Of a stretch of DNA of 64,000 nt, positions 1-11,884 are shown one piece after another. Positions within the stretch are counted from its first letter, which is position 1. Each line of letters opens with the position of its first letter. The notes under the pieces were generated by a model, which was given only the letters and a program-made list of their open reading frames with translations, had not been told where the DNA came from and searched no databases. Location: contig NC_134846.1 in the NCBI RefSeq assembly GCF_965363235.1, positions 4,035,001 through 4,099,000 on the forward strand, given 5' to 3'. This stretch comes from Mytilus galloprovincialis (taxonomy: Eukaryota; Mollusca; Bivalvia; Mytilida; Mytilidae). The position numbers and the translations under genes were made by a program.

Positions 1-45
1 ATCAGTCACAATATATTATGGCTATGATGTGTTTCAAAATAAGAT

Positions 46-260
46 AAGTCACCAATGTGTCCTCAACGCAGCGAGAATATCCCGCATCCGGAGGTGTTCC
101 TCAGCTGGCTCCTAAATAAACGTGTGTACTAGTTCAGTGAAAATGGACGTCACACTGAACTCCAAAAAATATAAATGAAATACAATTAAAAAAAACATGC
201 AAGACTAACAAAAACCAGTGGCTCTAACTTAGGACAGGCACAAACAAAATGAAATGGTTT
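46..260 (+). repeat. Dispersed repeat family C
   Basis: Contains CTCAACGCAGCGAGAATAT, CCGCATCCGGAGG, a GGCTCCTAAATAAACG block, GACTAACAAAAACCAG and GGACAGGCACAAAC in order. The same order occurs at 38425-38700 (more complete) and inverted at 63560-63730, so this is a dispersed family rather than a gene. Confidence 0.6.
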
Positions 261-1734
261 AGTACTTAAAGAAAAATATGATCAATAAGGACTTGCATGA
301 CAACTACTTTCAATTCGTTTCATTATAGATAATAAAGTTTAATGTTTGATTTTCTCAGTTTGTTTGGACGTCCCCTTTTTGAATGTACCTTAGATTTCGG
401 TGTTTTATATAAAGCTAGTACCGCCGAACTCCATCACTGGCGATACATTGTAACTGATTGTTACTTTGCTTCATGATATCATTTATGGAGGGCTTAAATA
501 GAGTATAATAATGTACAGAGACACAGAGATATTGTCGTCTAGGAAACCTAATCAAAAGCCACCGCTGAAAATAATTAAGATGATGCCTCACTTTCATTGC
601 TGGCAAACAAAAACGGATTCGGTTTCGGTAAAGGAATAATGACGTACATGTATTTCGTTATGTTATACTGTATAACTTTTAATTCATTGTTTTTCCTTAT
701 GAGGTAAACATTTGGCACAGATTGGTCAACAAACGACCAATATGGTACTCTGAATTAGGCAAAGGTGTCCGGTGATCTCAAATAATGAAAAGTATTTGAG
801 GATATGAGAAGTAGGTTACCATTGGTTGAATAGATCTTTATCAATACGAACAAAAAGTTGGGTGATTCATATTGTTTCGATATCAGTGAACCACGTTCTT
901 AGATGTTCAAATGCTGTTAGTAATAAAAGAAAACAAGAACTAACAACTTCCATAATACCATATAATTCCTTGTTGTTGTTTGCATCATCGTCATATGATC
1001 TTTGTTTGATTGTTGTCTCATTGGCAATCATGCCACAGCTCATCATTTTTATATATGAAAACTACATGTTTGTATGTCTCTTTAGAATATCATAATTCAA
1101 ATACTCAAAAGTCTAGTTTGGTCACGTTGTTACCAGCTGAAAATAGGGATAAGTAAAACAATCGCCGTGGTGTGCATAGCAATTAATTTTAGTCAACATT
1201 TCCTAAATGGGTTTCATGCACAAACATTATAACCCCGGGTAATGTGAAAGGAAAAGTGTTGACAGCGGTACAAAAAAGGTTGACAGAACTTTACAAAAAT
1301 ATCTGTTTACTTTCTAATGAACCAACATATTTATAAATGTTCTTAAAATAAATATAGTTTTGATGATGAAAACAAACTGTCATAAAAGAAGGGCGAAAGA
1401 TACCAGAGGTACATTTAAATAGATCGAAAATAAACTGACAATGCAATGGCAAAAAAAGAAAATAACAAACAGACAAATTTCTAAAGTGAATTTTTTTATA
1501 AGGGTTAAATATTTCGCAGTGGTGACTTGCCATGGCTTTGTTTGGACTTGTGTTTTTTTGGCCTTGAATGTTTGTCTCTAATATTTTATTAACTGTGCAT
1601 TTGCATTCAGATATCGCAGATCAAATTTATTCGTTTATAGTGTATTAATGTACGTTTTTTTGATTGAGTTAAGCCTGCCAATTGATATTTTAATGTGTGT
1701 TTTTCTATGTTGTGATGTTATGCTAGTGTTTCAG
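261..1734. other. Unassigned AT-rich sequence
   Basis: No coding exon, RNA gene or clear repeat was recognised. The frames at 415-606, 826-1095 and 1291-1533 have no domain motifs or splice context and read as chance frames. Confidence 0.5.
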
Positions 1735-2090
1735 AAAAAGGGAGAAGGTTTGGATCCATTAAAATGTTTAATCCAGATGCAAATGTTTGCACCTGTCCTA
1801 AGTCAGGATTCTGGTGTGCAGTAGTTGTCGTTTGTTTATGTAATTTATACGTGTTTCTCGTTTCTCGTCTTTTTATTTTATATAGATAAGATCGTTGGTT
1901 TTCCCGTTTGAATGGTTTTACACTAGTAATTTTGGGGCCCTTTATAGCTTGTTTGGTGTGAGCCAAAGCTCCGTGTTGAAGGCCGTACATTGACCTATAA
2001 TGTCTTACTTTTTTCAAATTGTTATTTGGATGGAGAGTTGTCTCATTGACACTCACACCACATCTTCCTATATCTAAATAATAGTACACA
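1735..2090 (-). repeat. Dispersed repeat family B, near-complete reverse copy
   Basis: Read on the minus strand it starts with GATATAGGAAGATGTGG (about 2085 downwards) and ends with GGATCCAAACCTTCTCCC near 1740. Contains GGCCTTCAACACGGAGC, ATTACTAGTGTAAAACCATT and CCTAAGTCAGGATTC-type (reverse) blocks. The 127-codon minus-strand frame over it is a translation of the repeat. Confidence 0.75.
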
Positions 2091-4125
2091 AGACACAACA
2101 TAGCATACTTACAACTAAGCTACACGAACCTATAAATCATAAAGTATTTATCACGCAGGATCATTTACCATGATAATGGATTTCAATTTTGTCTTACAAA
2201 GGAGTGATTCAAAAGCGAAAAAAAACCTTTAATGTGAAGTGTTTCATTCAATACAAAGTTATTCTTTTCCATTAAAAAAAATAATTAAGTCCAACGGTCG
2301 CTTCCATGCATTACGGATTCGAATTTATTCAAAGTTCGTGATGCACTTTGAACACCAAATGAAGAACCGATATAACAAATCTAAGTCGCGTGTTGTAAAT
2401 CAATGATAAAACATAGTTTTAAAAGTCAATTAATTTATGTAGATAACTATTTACTTAGCCTAATCCTGACATTTTGGTATTCAGACGTTTATATCATGTC
2501 TACTGGCAAGTCATTTGACCTATTAATGTGATCAGAGTATTTTATTTTGTAATGAAGATGTCGTAAATATGTCACAGATTCCAGACACGAATAGTAATTA
2601 AAGATTGCGCGGAAAATAATTAGACATTTTCTGTAAACTGACGATCTTTCAAGCACGGATTTACACTGAAATATATGGCTTTTCATAACTCTTATACAGA
2701 ATATGGTTTGAAAAGGTAAGACAGACACAAGCCAGATTGGCTGAAAGTAAGAGTCGCGGATCCCTATGTGTATTATGTCTTCCTGTGAACATGTCAGGTC
2801 AAAAACAGTGTTCATAATTATCTTACAATACTATGTTCTTGCTATTTCTTGTTCTTAATACCGTCATGTTGAACACTTAGTGAGGCTTTTGTTCTTTAGA
2901 TTTATGTATATTGAACATAAACCTTCATCTAAAGTCCATAATTGAATTATGTATATCACATCGATTCTTATTCGTTCTTGTTCTTATCTTTTTGGAGTAC
3001 AATATAGTCGTAAAGTATTGTTGGATTTGGCTGTTGGAGCCCAATATTGTCACATAAACCAAGTAGTTCTAGTGGTAATGTTGACCTTATTTTGTCAGTA
3101 TAGCGAACCTATAAATAACTGTCGTACACGTGTGTAGAATAACAAGCTGTAAAAACAGGTTGTTTTACCACTCTGTTATATTGACGAAACTGTGTGAGCA
3201 ACCCAAACAGACATATTTTTTTAATGTGACAATAGTTTGGATCCAGCTGCATAACTGTGTTAATATACATTAGAGACACACAACACAATATTTTAATACA
3301 CATACAACAAAACTGACTACAAAATTGAAACAAACATACAGTAAAATGACAGACACCAACAAAAGTCGTTTTTTAGTTCATAGTATTTACAAAAAAATAA
3401 AAATATGCAGGAATATTGTTCTATATTGGTGTATGACCTTATCTAATTAAAAATCAAATGAAACTTCCTACTTTCAATTTGACTATCGTTCATAATGGGA
3501 GTTGCGTTTGAATATACGAGACCGAACTAATTATTAGCTGTACCATACGTTGAAGAGTTAATATATTGCTATGATTATAATTTGTAGAAATGTTATTAAG
3601 TTAACTTAAATCTGAGATGAAGGTACACATAAACTCAAGCTTCCATACAGACAATCATACTTTTACAACATGATTCACTACATACGATATACATCTTGCT
3701 TTCGATTACAAAACAACTGATTAAAGTATTTAATTTATTAAATAGTAATAAACTGAAAAAAAAATGTTTTGCTTGTATTTTCTACTGAATGCATTGGTAG
3801 ATATTAACGAAGCATCACATGATAGCTTTTATATGGAGGGTGAAACTCTGTCAGATTGAAACATTTTAAATGACTTGTAAAAGGACACCCAAACTGTTTA
3901 CTTCCTGTCTGGAGAAAAAAAAATAAATACCAGAAATAACAATTATCATGGCTACATAGGTGTTTTTTTTAAGTTAATCTGATATTGATGTATTCCAAAA
4001 CTGGGTGGTACAATAAAAACTCATAAGTCGGTGAGAGACATGGAAAATATATGAAACAAGTGTAACTGTGAGATAATGCTCACTGATGATACCCCCGCCG
4101 CAAGTGGATAATGTTAATAGTGTAA
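2091..4125. other. Unassigned AT-rich sequence
   Basis: No convincing gene. The reading frames at 2489-2815, 2949-3137 and 3109-3333 lack recognisable motifs. No tandem array longer than a few units was seen. Confidence 0.4.
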
Positions 4126-4560
4126 AAATATGTAAGTGTTCGGTAAACAACAACAAACAGAAGTGTTTAACAACCTTCACTGGTTATGCAGCCCTTGCAC
4201 GGTCAGTAAACAGGAAGATGTTGAGTGACGTATTTAAAAACGTATCACATCGTAAAATTGTCATTTGTAAACTCTGAAATAAAATTTTAGAAATCCTTGT
4301 ATTGTAGTTCCTGAGAAAAATAAGACAAAATTACAACTTGGCCATCATGTGTAAAATTACAAGTGTTCGGTAAACAGTAAGTTGTGGAGTGATGAATCTT
4401 AAAACGCATTACACGGTATAGCTGACTTATATAAACTCTGAAACCACATTTAAGAAATCCTAGAACTGTAGTTCCTGAGCAAAATGAGACGAAAATATTC
4501 ATGGGACGGACGGACTAACGGACAGTAAAACAGTACGAAAGATAGACAGACAGAGGTTAA
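4126..4560 (+). repeat. Degenerate tandem duplication of about 200 bases
   Basis: Two diverged units share GTGTTCGGTAAACA near their starts (4137 and 4363) and GAAATCC then TGTAGTTCCTGAG near their ends (4289-4315 and 4455-4480). The second unit is followed by GGGACGGACGGACTAACGG, a simple GGAC-type run. Old and non-coding. Confidence 0.5.
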
Positions 4561-4844
4561 ACAGTATATTCCTTTTTTCAAAGCGGGGTTATAAAAAATA
4601 CTCATAATGACGAAATGATAACCAACATTCTACAAACTACTACTACTACTACTACGACAAAAGACTAATCAACTCTATCCCATCCTACTAGATAGTAGAT
4701 ACTCCGGACAGTTAAACATATCCTTGTCGACTCTTACTTAAATATATCTTCCGTGTTGTTTTGTTTTAGATTTTATCTTTAATTTGGTTTAGCTTACGAA
4801 TGTATCTCTATAAACATATAGTTACAAATGTTCTCGAGTACACC

Positions 4845-4945
4845 CTGCCACGTCCGGTCTGTGTTTTTGCTTTATAATTTTTTTATTTGTCTAGCCTTTT
4901 TCAACTGTTTTTTGACAGTTTGTTCTCATGTTTTTACATCTGTTT
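4845..4945 (+). repeat. Dispersed repeat, CCACGTCCGGTCTGTG family
   Basis: CCCTGCCACGTCCGGTCTGTG followed by a T-rich tail with AGTTTGTTCTCATG. Related copies stand at 56633-56770 and 57383-57490 (CCCTGTCAC-TC-GGTCTATG), inside a local duplication. Confidence 0.5.
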
Positions 4946-5526
4946 CAGATTTATAAAGGTTTGAATGAGCACCAAAAAACTGTGATCCCCCTCCCCCGCG
5001 GTTACAATTATGATCAATATTCAAAACATATTATTCCAAATGACCTACCAAATAAGACTTATTCTAATGCAATTTGGATGTAGCCATTTTTTTCATAGTC
5101 TAAAAGTTGCGTCAAATCTACAGTTGACAAGGCGTAACTAAGGAAAGACCCGCCATTTTTAATTGATTGAATCAACAAATGTTCGATTACTACTAGATAA
5201 TCGAAAATAAAACAACACCTACTTCGAATTCTCCGTTTTAATGTAATTTTATCAGAATTTGAAGCGTACAGTTAACGTGATAACCTGAATGCTGTGAGTC
5301 GAGTAAGTTGTAAACAGCAGAGAATTGTGCAATAAAGGATTTATTTTATTAAAAAAAAAAGGTAGCGTAATAACCTCCAGTTTGTAAGTTTTCATTTGAA
5401 TGACGTCACTTTGAGCTCTGACGTCTTTGTGCCAAAATCATTCATGAAATTTCGCGGATTTTTTTCTATTTGTCAAATTTAAACATTTTTTCAAGTTTTA
5501 TCTTATTTTTCTCATGCATTGGAATC

Positions 5527-5691
5527 GGAATAACAGTACTGTAGTTGAAGAGTTGCTACCGTCAATTTTGATTTGACGGTCGCAAATATCCGTTTTACTG
5601 TCTCCGCTACGCGTCTCTAGTAAAACTGCATTTGCGACCGTCAAATTAACAATTGACGGTGGCAAATCTTCAACTACATTACTGTTATTCC
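5527..5691. mobile_element. Foldback hairpin element, 165 bases
   Basis: The left arm starts GGAATAACAGTACTGTAGTT and the right arm is its reverse complement ending ACTACATTACTGTTATTCC. Arms of about 72 bases pair with few mismatches around a loop near TCTCCGCTACGCGTCTC. Each arm also holds a smaller hairpin (CCGTCAA and TTGACGG). A clear target duplication was not found. Confidence 0.7.
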
Positions 5692-5710
5692 TTAATCACC
5701 AGTTTTGAAC

Positions 5711-5730
5711 TAAATGAGCAACACGACGTT

Positions 5731-5788
<58 letters not shown>

Positions 5789-5945
5789 ACCTGCTTATCA
5801 TCTGGAGCACCTGAGATTATTCCAGTTTTCGTTGAGGCCTGTGTTACTCAGTCTTCAGTTTTTTATGTTGTGTTTTGTGTACTGTAGCCTGCCTGTTTAT
5901 TTATTTTGTTCCTTTTTAGCGACGGTGTTATTTATTTTCGAATCC
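5711..5945 (+). repeat. Dispersed repeat family F fragment carrying a TA microsatellite
   Basis: GAGCAACACGACGTTTGCCA, then a TA run, then CTGCTTATCATCTGGAGCAC and CTGAGAT, in the same order as AGCAACACGACGGGTGCCAC and CTGCTTACCCTCCCGGAGC at 47098-47150. The TA tract has replaced the CATGTGG segment of the other copy. Confidence 0.6.
5735..5785. repeat. (TA)n microsatellite
   Basis: About 25 uninterrupted AT dinucleotides. Other AT/TA runs lie at about 28652-28710, 40769-40789, 41381-41397 and 55703-55719. Confidence 0.9.
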
Positions 5946-8589
5946 ATTTTGCCTCTTTTTTCAGTATACCAGCAATTTCAGCAATGCATTCTACGATTAC
6001 TCTTCATGTACAGACTCATTTCAAAAATCAGTTCAGTAATACATTCTTAATTCTACGATTGTTTTTAATGACGCCGACTGGAAAAACACAAGTATTTTGC
6101 CATCGAAATTTTCCCCCGATTTGAGAAAGCGGATTTTTCTTAAATCTCCATAAAGATACAATAAATATAATTTTTGAAGATAGATATATCGAACGAGCAT
6201 AAAATTGGAAAGATAATTGGATTTCTCATAGACATCACATTTTCCTAAAGCTCTAATTTTCTAAAAACAGCCTTTATAATTTCCATAAACAATCCTAAAA
6301 ATGTTTTTTTTTTTGGAAATAACAATTTAAAGGACACATTTAATATCGTGAAAAGAATTAATAAAATTAAATGCCATCTTAAACAAAAAATTCAGGTCTT
6401 AAAATGACATCTGACTTTGCCTATGGAGAAAATGTCTTTTCGTTTGACAGTAAGAGGATTACAATATTTTAGAATATTCTTAAATCAAATAATAATGAGA
6501 CCTTGGTTGTATGATATCAATAGCTACTAACTTTTTCTTATTATATGATATCATAACCATAAAAAGATCCTTTCACAGTATTTTTTGTTAAAGTTACTTA
6601 AACTGAAAAGAAGACATTGGATATTCATGTAGTCTTTCATACAAATGTATTGATACCTTAAACAATTTGTAATATTGATGGAATTATAGCACGTTAAGAT
6701 TTCGTCTGAGAAAAATGTTTCCATATCAATCCACTTACGAATGGAAAACGCCATTATGGTAATGCACGGTAATTTGCATTTTCAAAATGTATGCTTTTTC
6801 AGCTATTGATGTTTTTGTTTTAGTATGACTACTTATCTATCATAAGGACGTCTAAAGATAGATACTAGTTTTGCTTTTAATTATTTGGCATATGTAGCGA
6901 CTCCCTGCTTTCAATTATGTGGCATATGTAGTGACTCCCGCCTCAAAACAAAACCCCAATTAAAAACGGATAAATACTTTCTTTTAATCATACATTTATA
7001 AAATCGTATTGCATTCCTAAATATCTTAGCAATTAATACACCTCTGTCAATTAATGTTGTCCCCATAAGAATATTGCACTGTATGCATCCTAATACATTT
7101 GATTGAAGATGAAGGGAATCATTGTACATTGTAAAGCACAGGGTTCGGAACATTCAGAAATTTGGATTTATTATTGAATAACATGTAAAATATGGATGAC
7201 AATTCCTGCGTCAGATTGACCAGCTCTCACATAAGACATTCTCAATGCAACTTTCACTGGTGCGCCTTATATAATCTATTAAATTGAATATAGTTCTCAA
7301 TAGTTTCTAAGATGCATAAACCCATAGGCTGTTTTCCTATCCAACTGCAGCGAACCTTTTCAATGTTCTCCAATCAATATTAATCTACCATTTATATGCG
7401 TTTGCTTTATGGCAAAATTCTTCAAATCTTAATAATCATATGTCTATTCCCGATGATCAGGTGCATTACATTCCATACACCCTCTTACTTCCAGAAGAAA
7501 ATCGGCCAACTTGTTGTTTTAAGTTATGATATTCCTATGTTTACTGTACCTTTTCATCCGTTTCCCAATCCCTAACTCTGGATTCACTTCTCCTCCTTTT
7601 TACGTTCCCTTAGCTCTGTTCAACCCCTCTTCGGTCATAGGGCATTCGTGTTAATCAAGGACAATTTAAACTAGGACATTGATTAATATAATAAGCACGC
7701 AAGATCGGATTGTAATTGTCAAATGTCCGCATGATATAACTAACATAAGATCTTAACAACATGTAAAAGCTTTAAAATAGATTACATGCTCCGATAATTA
7801 TGTGTAACCTTATTAACATGCGCTTTATGATTGCGTGCATGGAGTTCCATTGCTTCGAGGCATTATCGAGGACAACACACATTAAAACTACATTGAAAAA
7901 ATAATGATTGTTTTTTCCAAATAAGCCAGCGATTGTAGGTGTTGATGTTATTCGTATTAACTATTGTTTTCTTGAGGTAACAGCTCAATCTTTAAATGAT
8001 TGAAACATGTTTGGAAAAAAGTTCAGAATAGGCTTTAAGTGTATTATCTCAGTGTAAAAGCATATTTTAAAATTTACTGAACTCCAATCGTATTTTAAAA
8101 ATCGGACAAGTCCATAATAGCTGACAACATTTAAAGCTTTACTTAATCAACGTACGAAACGAAAAGAAAACAACTGTCATATTCCTGAATTTTCACAACG
8201 TTGTAAATAACCCATCCAAACTACAGACCTAACCGCGTCTTTATCCAAAATCTCCGAAACGTTGATGCACAAATAGATCTAGGGACATACGAATGAATAT
8301 CAGTGAAACAATTTAGTACAATACAAAACAATAAATACAATAAATCCAAGACAACGGTATGCAGAAATTTAACGGTAAATGTTAAAGTATTCCTTCATCA
8401 TAACATTTAGCTACAATTGATATATAAACAACACACCTTTTTACATCTTAAGTCATGGAGGCGTGACTAATTAAACAACTCATGGTATGTTACGTCATGC
8501 AATCTTCATATGCAACATCAACATTATAAATTCTGATACGGTTTACTGCTTGCAACAAGTTATGAATTGAGACACAATAGGTTAATTTT
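5946..8589. other. Unassigned AT-rich sequence
   Basis: No gene, RNA or array was recognised. The frames at 6551-6754 and 6911-7153 show no domain motif. Confidence 0.4.
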
Positions 8590-8970
8590 TGGTGGCTTAT
8601 ATATTTGACCGCATCTCCTTAATTATAATAAAAAATGTTTTGTTCATTTCTTATAGAACATGCCTCCCGAAGTATAATAGGAGAATTTCTAGTTCCGCCT
8701 CGTTTTTATGATATATTTATGATTCGATAAGATAATTCATAACCTACTCGAACTTAACAACCATACAAACAACATCGCATGATCGTCATTGTTAGTCAGA
8801 ATAAATGATCAACTTGGTAGATATGATAAACAGCTACAAAGCTGTTAAAATCTACACGGTAATATACATTTTGTATTTTAAAGGGTTACATGTCGTGTTG
8901 CCAGTTATAACATTCTTATTTGACCCGGAACTCGTGGTTTGTCATGTAAATATATGTTGTTTCACCCTGT
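8590..8970. repeat. Left part of a paralogous segment (relative at 29060-29440)
   Basis: Shares, in order, a T-rich block, CCTACTCGAACTTAACAACC (compare CCAATTCGGACTTATCCAA), CTACAAAGCTGTTAAAATCT (compare CGCAAAGCTGTTAAAATAG), AAAGGGTTACATGTCGTGTT and TAAATATATGTTG with 29060-29440. The pair diverged some time ago and is non-coding. Confidence 0.5.
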
Positions 8971-8971
8971 A

Positions 8972-9085
8972 CGATAAAAAGTAAAATCGCAAAAATACTC
9001 AACTCGGAGGAAAATCAAATCGAAAAGTCCTTAATCATGACAAAATCAAATGACAAAACACCATCAAAAACGAATGGAAAACAAC
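8972..9085 (+). repeat. Truncated copy of retroelement 3' region (family A)
   Basis: Contains AAAATACTCAACTCGGAGG, AAAGTCCTTAATCATGAC and AACACCATCAAAAACGAATG, the start of family A, and stops where the 349-bp satellite begins. The rest of the family A sequence is missing here but present after the array (11195-11470). Confidence 0.65.
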
Positions 9086-9093
9086 CACCTTGT

Positions 9094-11135
9094 ATCACCA
9101 GCCCAGTAGCCAGTACTCCGGTACTGGCATGACATACGGATTTTGTGTGTTATTAAATTTGCTGTTATAAAATGTTCAAACATATTATAAATTAAGGAAT
9201 GTATCTCCTTCATGCAAAGCTCTGATTCCTTTCACAGATTCGGCTATATTTTTGGAACTTTTGGATTATAGCTCTTCATCTTTTATATAAGTTTTGGATT
9301 TTACATATTTTGGCCACGAGCATCACTGAAGAGACATGTATTGTAGAAATGCGCATCTGGTGCAGAAAAATTGGTACCGTTAATGTTATTACTACCACTG
9401 GGTCGATGCCTCTACTGGTGGACTGTTAGTCCTCGAGGGTATCACCAGCCCAGTAGCCAGTACTCCGGTACTGGCATGAAAATACGGATTTTGTATGTTA
9501 TTAAATTTGCTGTTATAAAATGTTAAAAAATATTATAAATTAAGGAATGTATCTCCCTCATGCAAAGCTCTGATTCTTTTCACGGATTTGGCTATACCAC
9601 TTGGAACTTTTGGATTATAGCTCTTCATCTTTTATATAAGTTTTGGAGCTTACATTATTTGGCCACGAGCATCACTGAAGAGACATGTATTGTCAAAATG
9701 CACGTCTGGTTCAGAAAAAATTGGTACCGTTAATGTTATTACTATCACTGGTTCGATGCCTCTGCTGGTGGACTGTTAGTCCCCGAGGGTATCACCAGCC
9801 CAGTAGCCAGTACTCCGGTACTGGCATAAAATAGGCATTTTGTGTGTTATTAAGTTTGCTGTTATAAAATGTTAAAAAATATTATAAATTAAGGAATGTA
9901 TCTCCCTCATGCAAAGATCTGATTCCTTTCACGGATTTGGCTATACCTTTTGGAACTTTTGGATTATAGCTCTTTATCTTTTATATAAGCTTTGGATTTT
10001 ACATATTTTGGCCACGAGCATCACTAAAGAGACATGTATTGTCAAAATGCGCGTCTGGTGCAGAAAAAAATGGTACCGTTAATGTTATTTCTACCACTGG
10101 TTCGATGCCTCTGCTGGTGGACTGTTTGTCCCCGAGGATATCACCAGCCCAGTAGCCAGTACTCCGGTACTGGCATGAAAATACGCATTTTGTGTGTTAT
10201 TAAGTTTGCTGTTATAAAATGTTAAAAAATATTATAAATTAAGGAATGTATCTCCCTCATGCAAAGCTCTGATTCCTTTCACGGATTTGGCTATACTTTT
10301 TGGACCTTTTGGATTATAGCTCTTCATCTTTTATATAAGCTTTGGATTTTACATATTTTGGCCACGAGCATCACTACAGAGACATGTATTGTCGAAATGC
10401 GCATCTGGTGCAGAAAAATTAGTACTGTTAATGTTATTATTACCACTGGGTCGATACCTCTGCTGGTGGACTGTTAGTCCCCGAGGGTATCACCAGCCCA
10501 GTAGCCAGTACTCCGGTACTGAAATGAAAATACGCATTTTGTGTGTTATTAAGTTTGCTGTTATAAAATGTTAAAAAATATTATAAATTAAGGAATGTAT
10601 CTCCCTCATGCAAAGCTCTGATTCCTTTCACGGATTTGGCTATACTTTTTGGACCTTTTGGATTATAGCTCTTCATCTTTTATATAAGCTTTGGATTTTA
10701 CATATTTTGGCCACGAGCATCACTAAAGAGACATGTATTGTCGAAATGCGCATCTGGTGCAGAAAAATTAGTACTGTTAATGTTATTATTACCACTGGGT
10801 CGATGCCTCTGCTGGTGGACTGTTAGTCCCCGAGGGTATCACCAGCCCAGTAGCCAGTACTCCGGTACTGAAATGAAAATACGCATTTTGTGTGTTATTA
10901 AATTTGCTGTTATAAAATGTTAAAAAATATTATAAATTAAGGAATGTATCTCCCTCATGCAAAGCTCTGATTCCTTTCACGGATTTGGCTTTACTTTTTG
11001 GAACTTTTGGATTATAGCTCTTCATCTTTTATATAAGCTTTGGATTTTACATATTTTGGCCACGAGCATCACTGAAGAGACATGTATTGTCGAAATGCAC
11101 ATCTGGTGCAGAAAAATTAGTACCGTTAATGTTAT
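9094..11135 (+). repeat. Satellite array, about 5.8 copies of a 349-bp monomer
   Basis: Copies start with ATCACCAGCCCAGTAGCCAG at 9094, 9441, 9791, 10140, 10489 and 10838, so spacings are 347, 350, 349, 349 and 349. The last copy stops near 11135. Copies 4-6 are almost identical and copies 1-3 more diverged, consistent with local homogenisation. Each monomer holds an inverted repeat (GTACTCCGGTAC) and the block CATCACTGAAGAGACATG, then TGTCGAAATGCGCATCTGG, which resembles a decayed hammerhead ribozyme. Frames within the array are repeat translations. A lone diverged copy lies at about 38175-38400. Confidence 0.9.
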
Positions 11136-11194
11136 TTTACGATAAAAGTGAATTAGATTTCAGGATCATTTTCAAATGAGAAATTCAGAAAAAG

Positions 11195-11470
11195 TGAATT
11201 AAATCACAAAAATACTGAACTCAGAAGAAAATCAATTCGGAAAGTCTATAATCACATGGCAAAATCAAATAACAAAACGCATCAAAAACGAATAGACAAG
11301 AACTGTCATATTCCTGACTGGTACAGGCATTTTCAAATGCAGAAAATGATGGATTGAACCTGGTTTTATAGCTAGCTAAACCTCTCACTTGTATGACAGT
11401 CGCATCAAATTCCATTATATTGTCACCGATGCGTGAATAAAACAGACAGACACAATAGGTAAAAAGGTAA
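11195..11470 (+). repeat. Retroelement 3' region, family A
   Basis: ACAAAAATACTGAACTCAG, CTGTCATATTCCTGACTGG, TACAGGCATTTTCAAATG, GGTTTTATAGCTAGCTAAAC, CTCTCACTTGTATGACAGTC and GATGCGTGAATAAAACAGAC in order. Other copies: 44020-44270, 49367-49560, 49595-49710 and 52963-53180 (forward), 32225-32470 (reverse). Lies about 0.9 kb from a reverse-transcriptase remnant on the minus strand. Confidence 0.65.
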
Positions 11471-11579
11471 AAGAAAAGCAGTCAACATTGTGTTATCATC
11501 TAAATCACTATAAAAACAACAAATGTAACGAAGAAGCACAAAAAGGCATACATCAAATTGAACAGCCTCATTTTATATA

Positions 11580-11770
11580 AAAAAGAAGATGTGGTATGAT
11601 TGCCAATGAGACAACTATCCACAAAAGACCGAAATAACACAGACATTAACAAATATAGGTCACCGTACGGCTTTCGACAATGAGCAAAGCCCATACCGCG
11701 TAGTGAGCTATAAAAGGCTCCGATAAGACAATGTAAAACAATTCAAACGAGAAAACTAACGGCCTCATTT
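11580..11770 (+). repeat. Family B variant
   Basis: AGAAGATGTGGTATGATTGC, CAATGAGACAACTATCCAC, GTCACCGTACGGCTTTCGAC, GAGCTATAAAAGGCTCCG, then GACAATGTAAAACAATTC. Inserted within the minus-strand retroelement remnant. Confidence 0.65.
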
Positions 11771-11884
11771 TGTTTATATTATACGATTTAATTTATCTAT
11801 GTTAAATGCACCCATAAAAGATGGAGGGTTTTAAGTACTGGTGTAAAATTGCGCGTTTGAAATTCGCACAGGTAGACATGAAAT

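Noticed and set aside
1718..2101. 127-residue protein on the minus strand
   Set aside because: Covers a family B repeat found at a dozen other places in the window.
9318..9370. Active hammerhead ribozyme in the satellite
   Set aside because: The core is recognisable, but the U expected before the cleavage site is C, stem II is broken in copy 1, and several copies have lost CTGA or GAAA, so I report only a decayed motif.
10034..11145. Series of similar 61-72 codon proteins
   Set aside because: They are translations of the 349-bp satellite monomers in two frames, with no start context or independent conservation.
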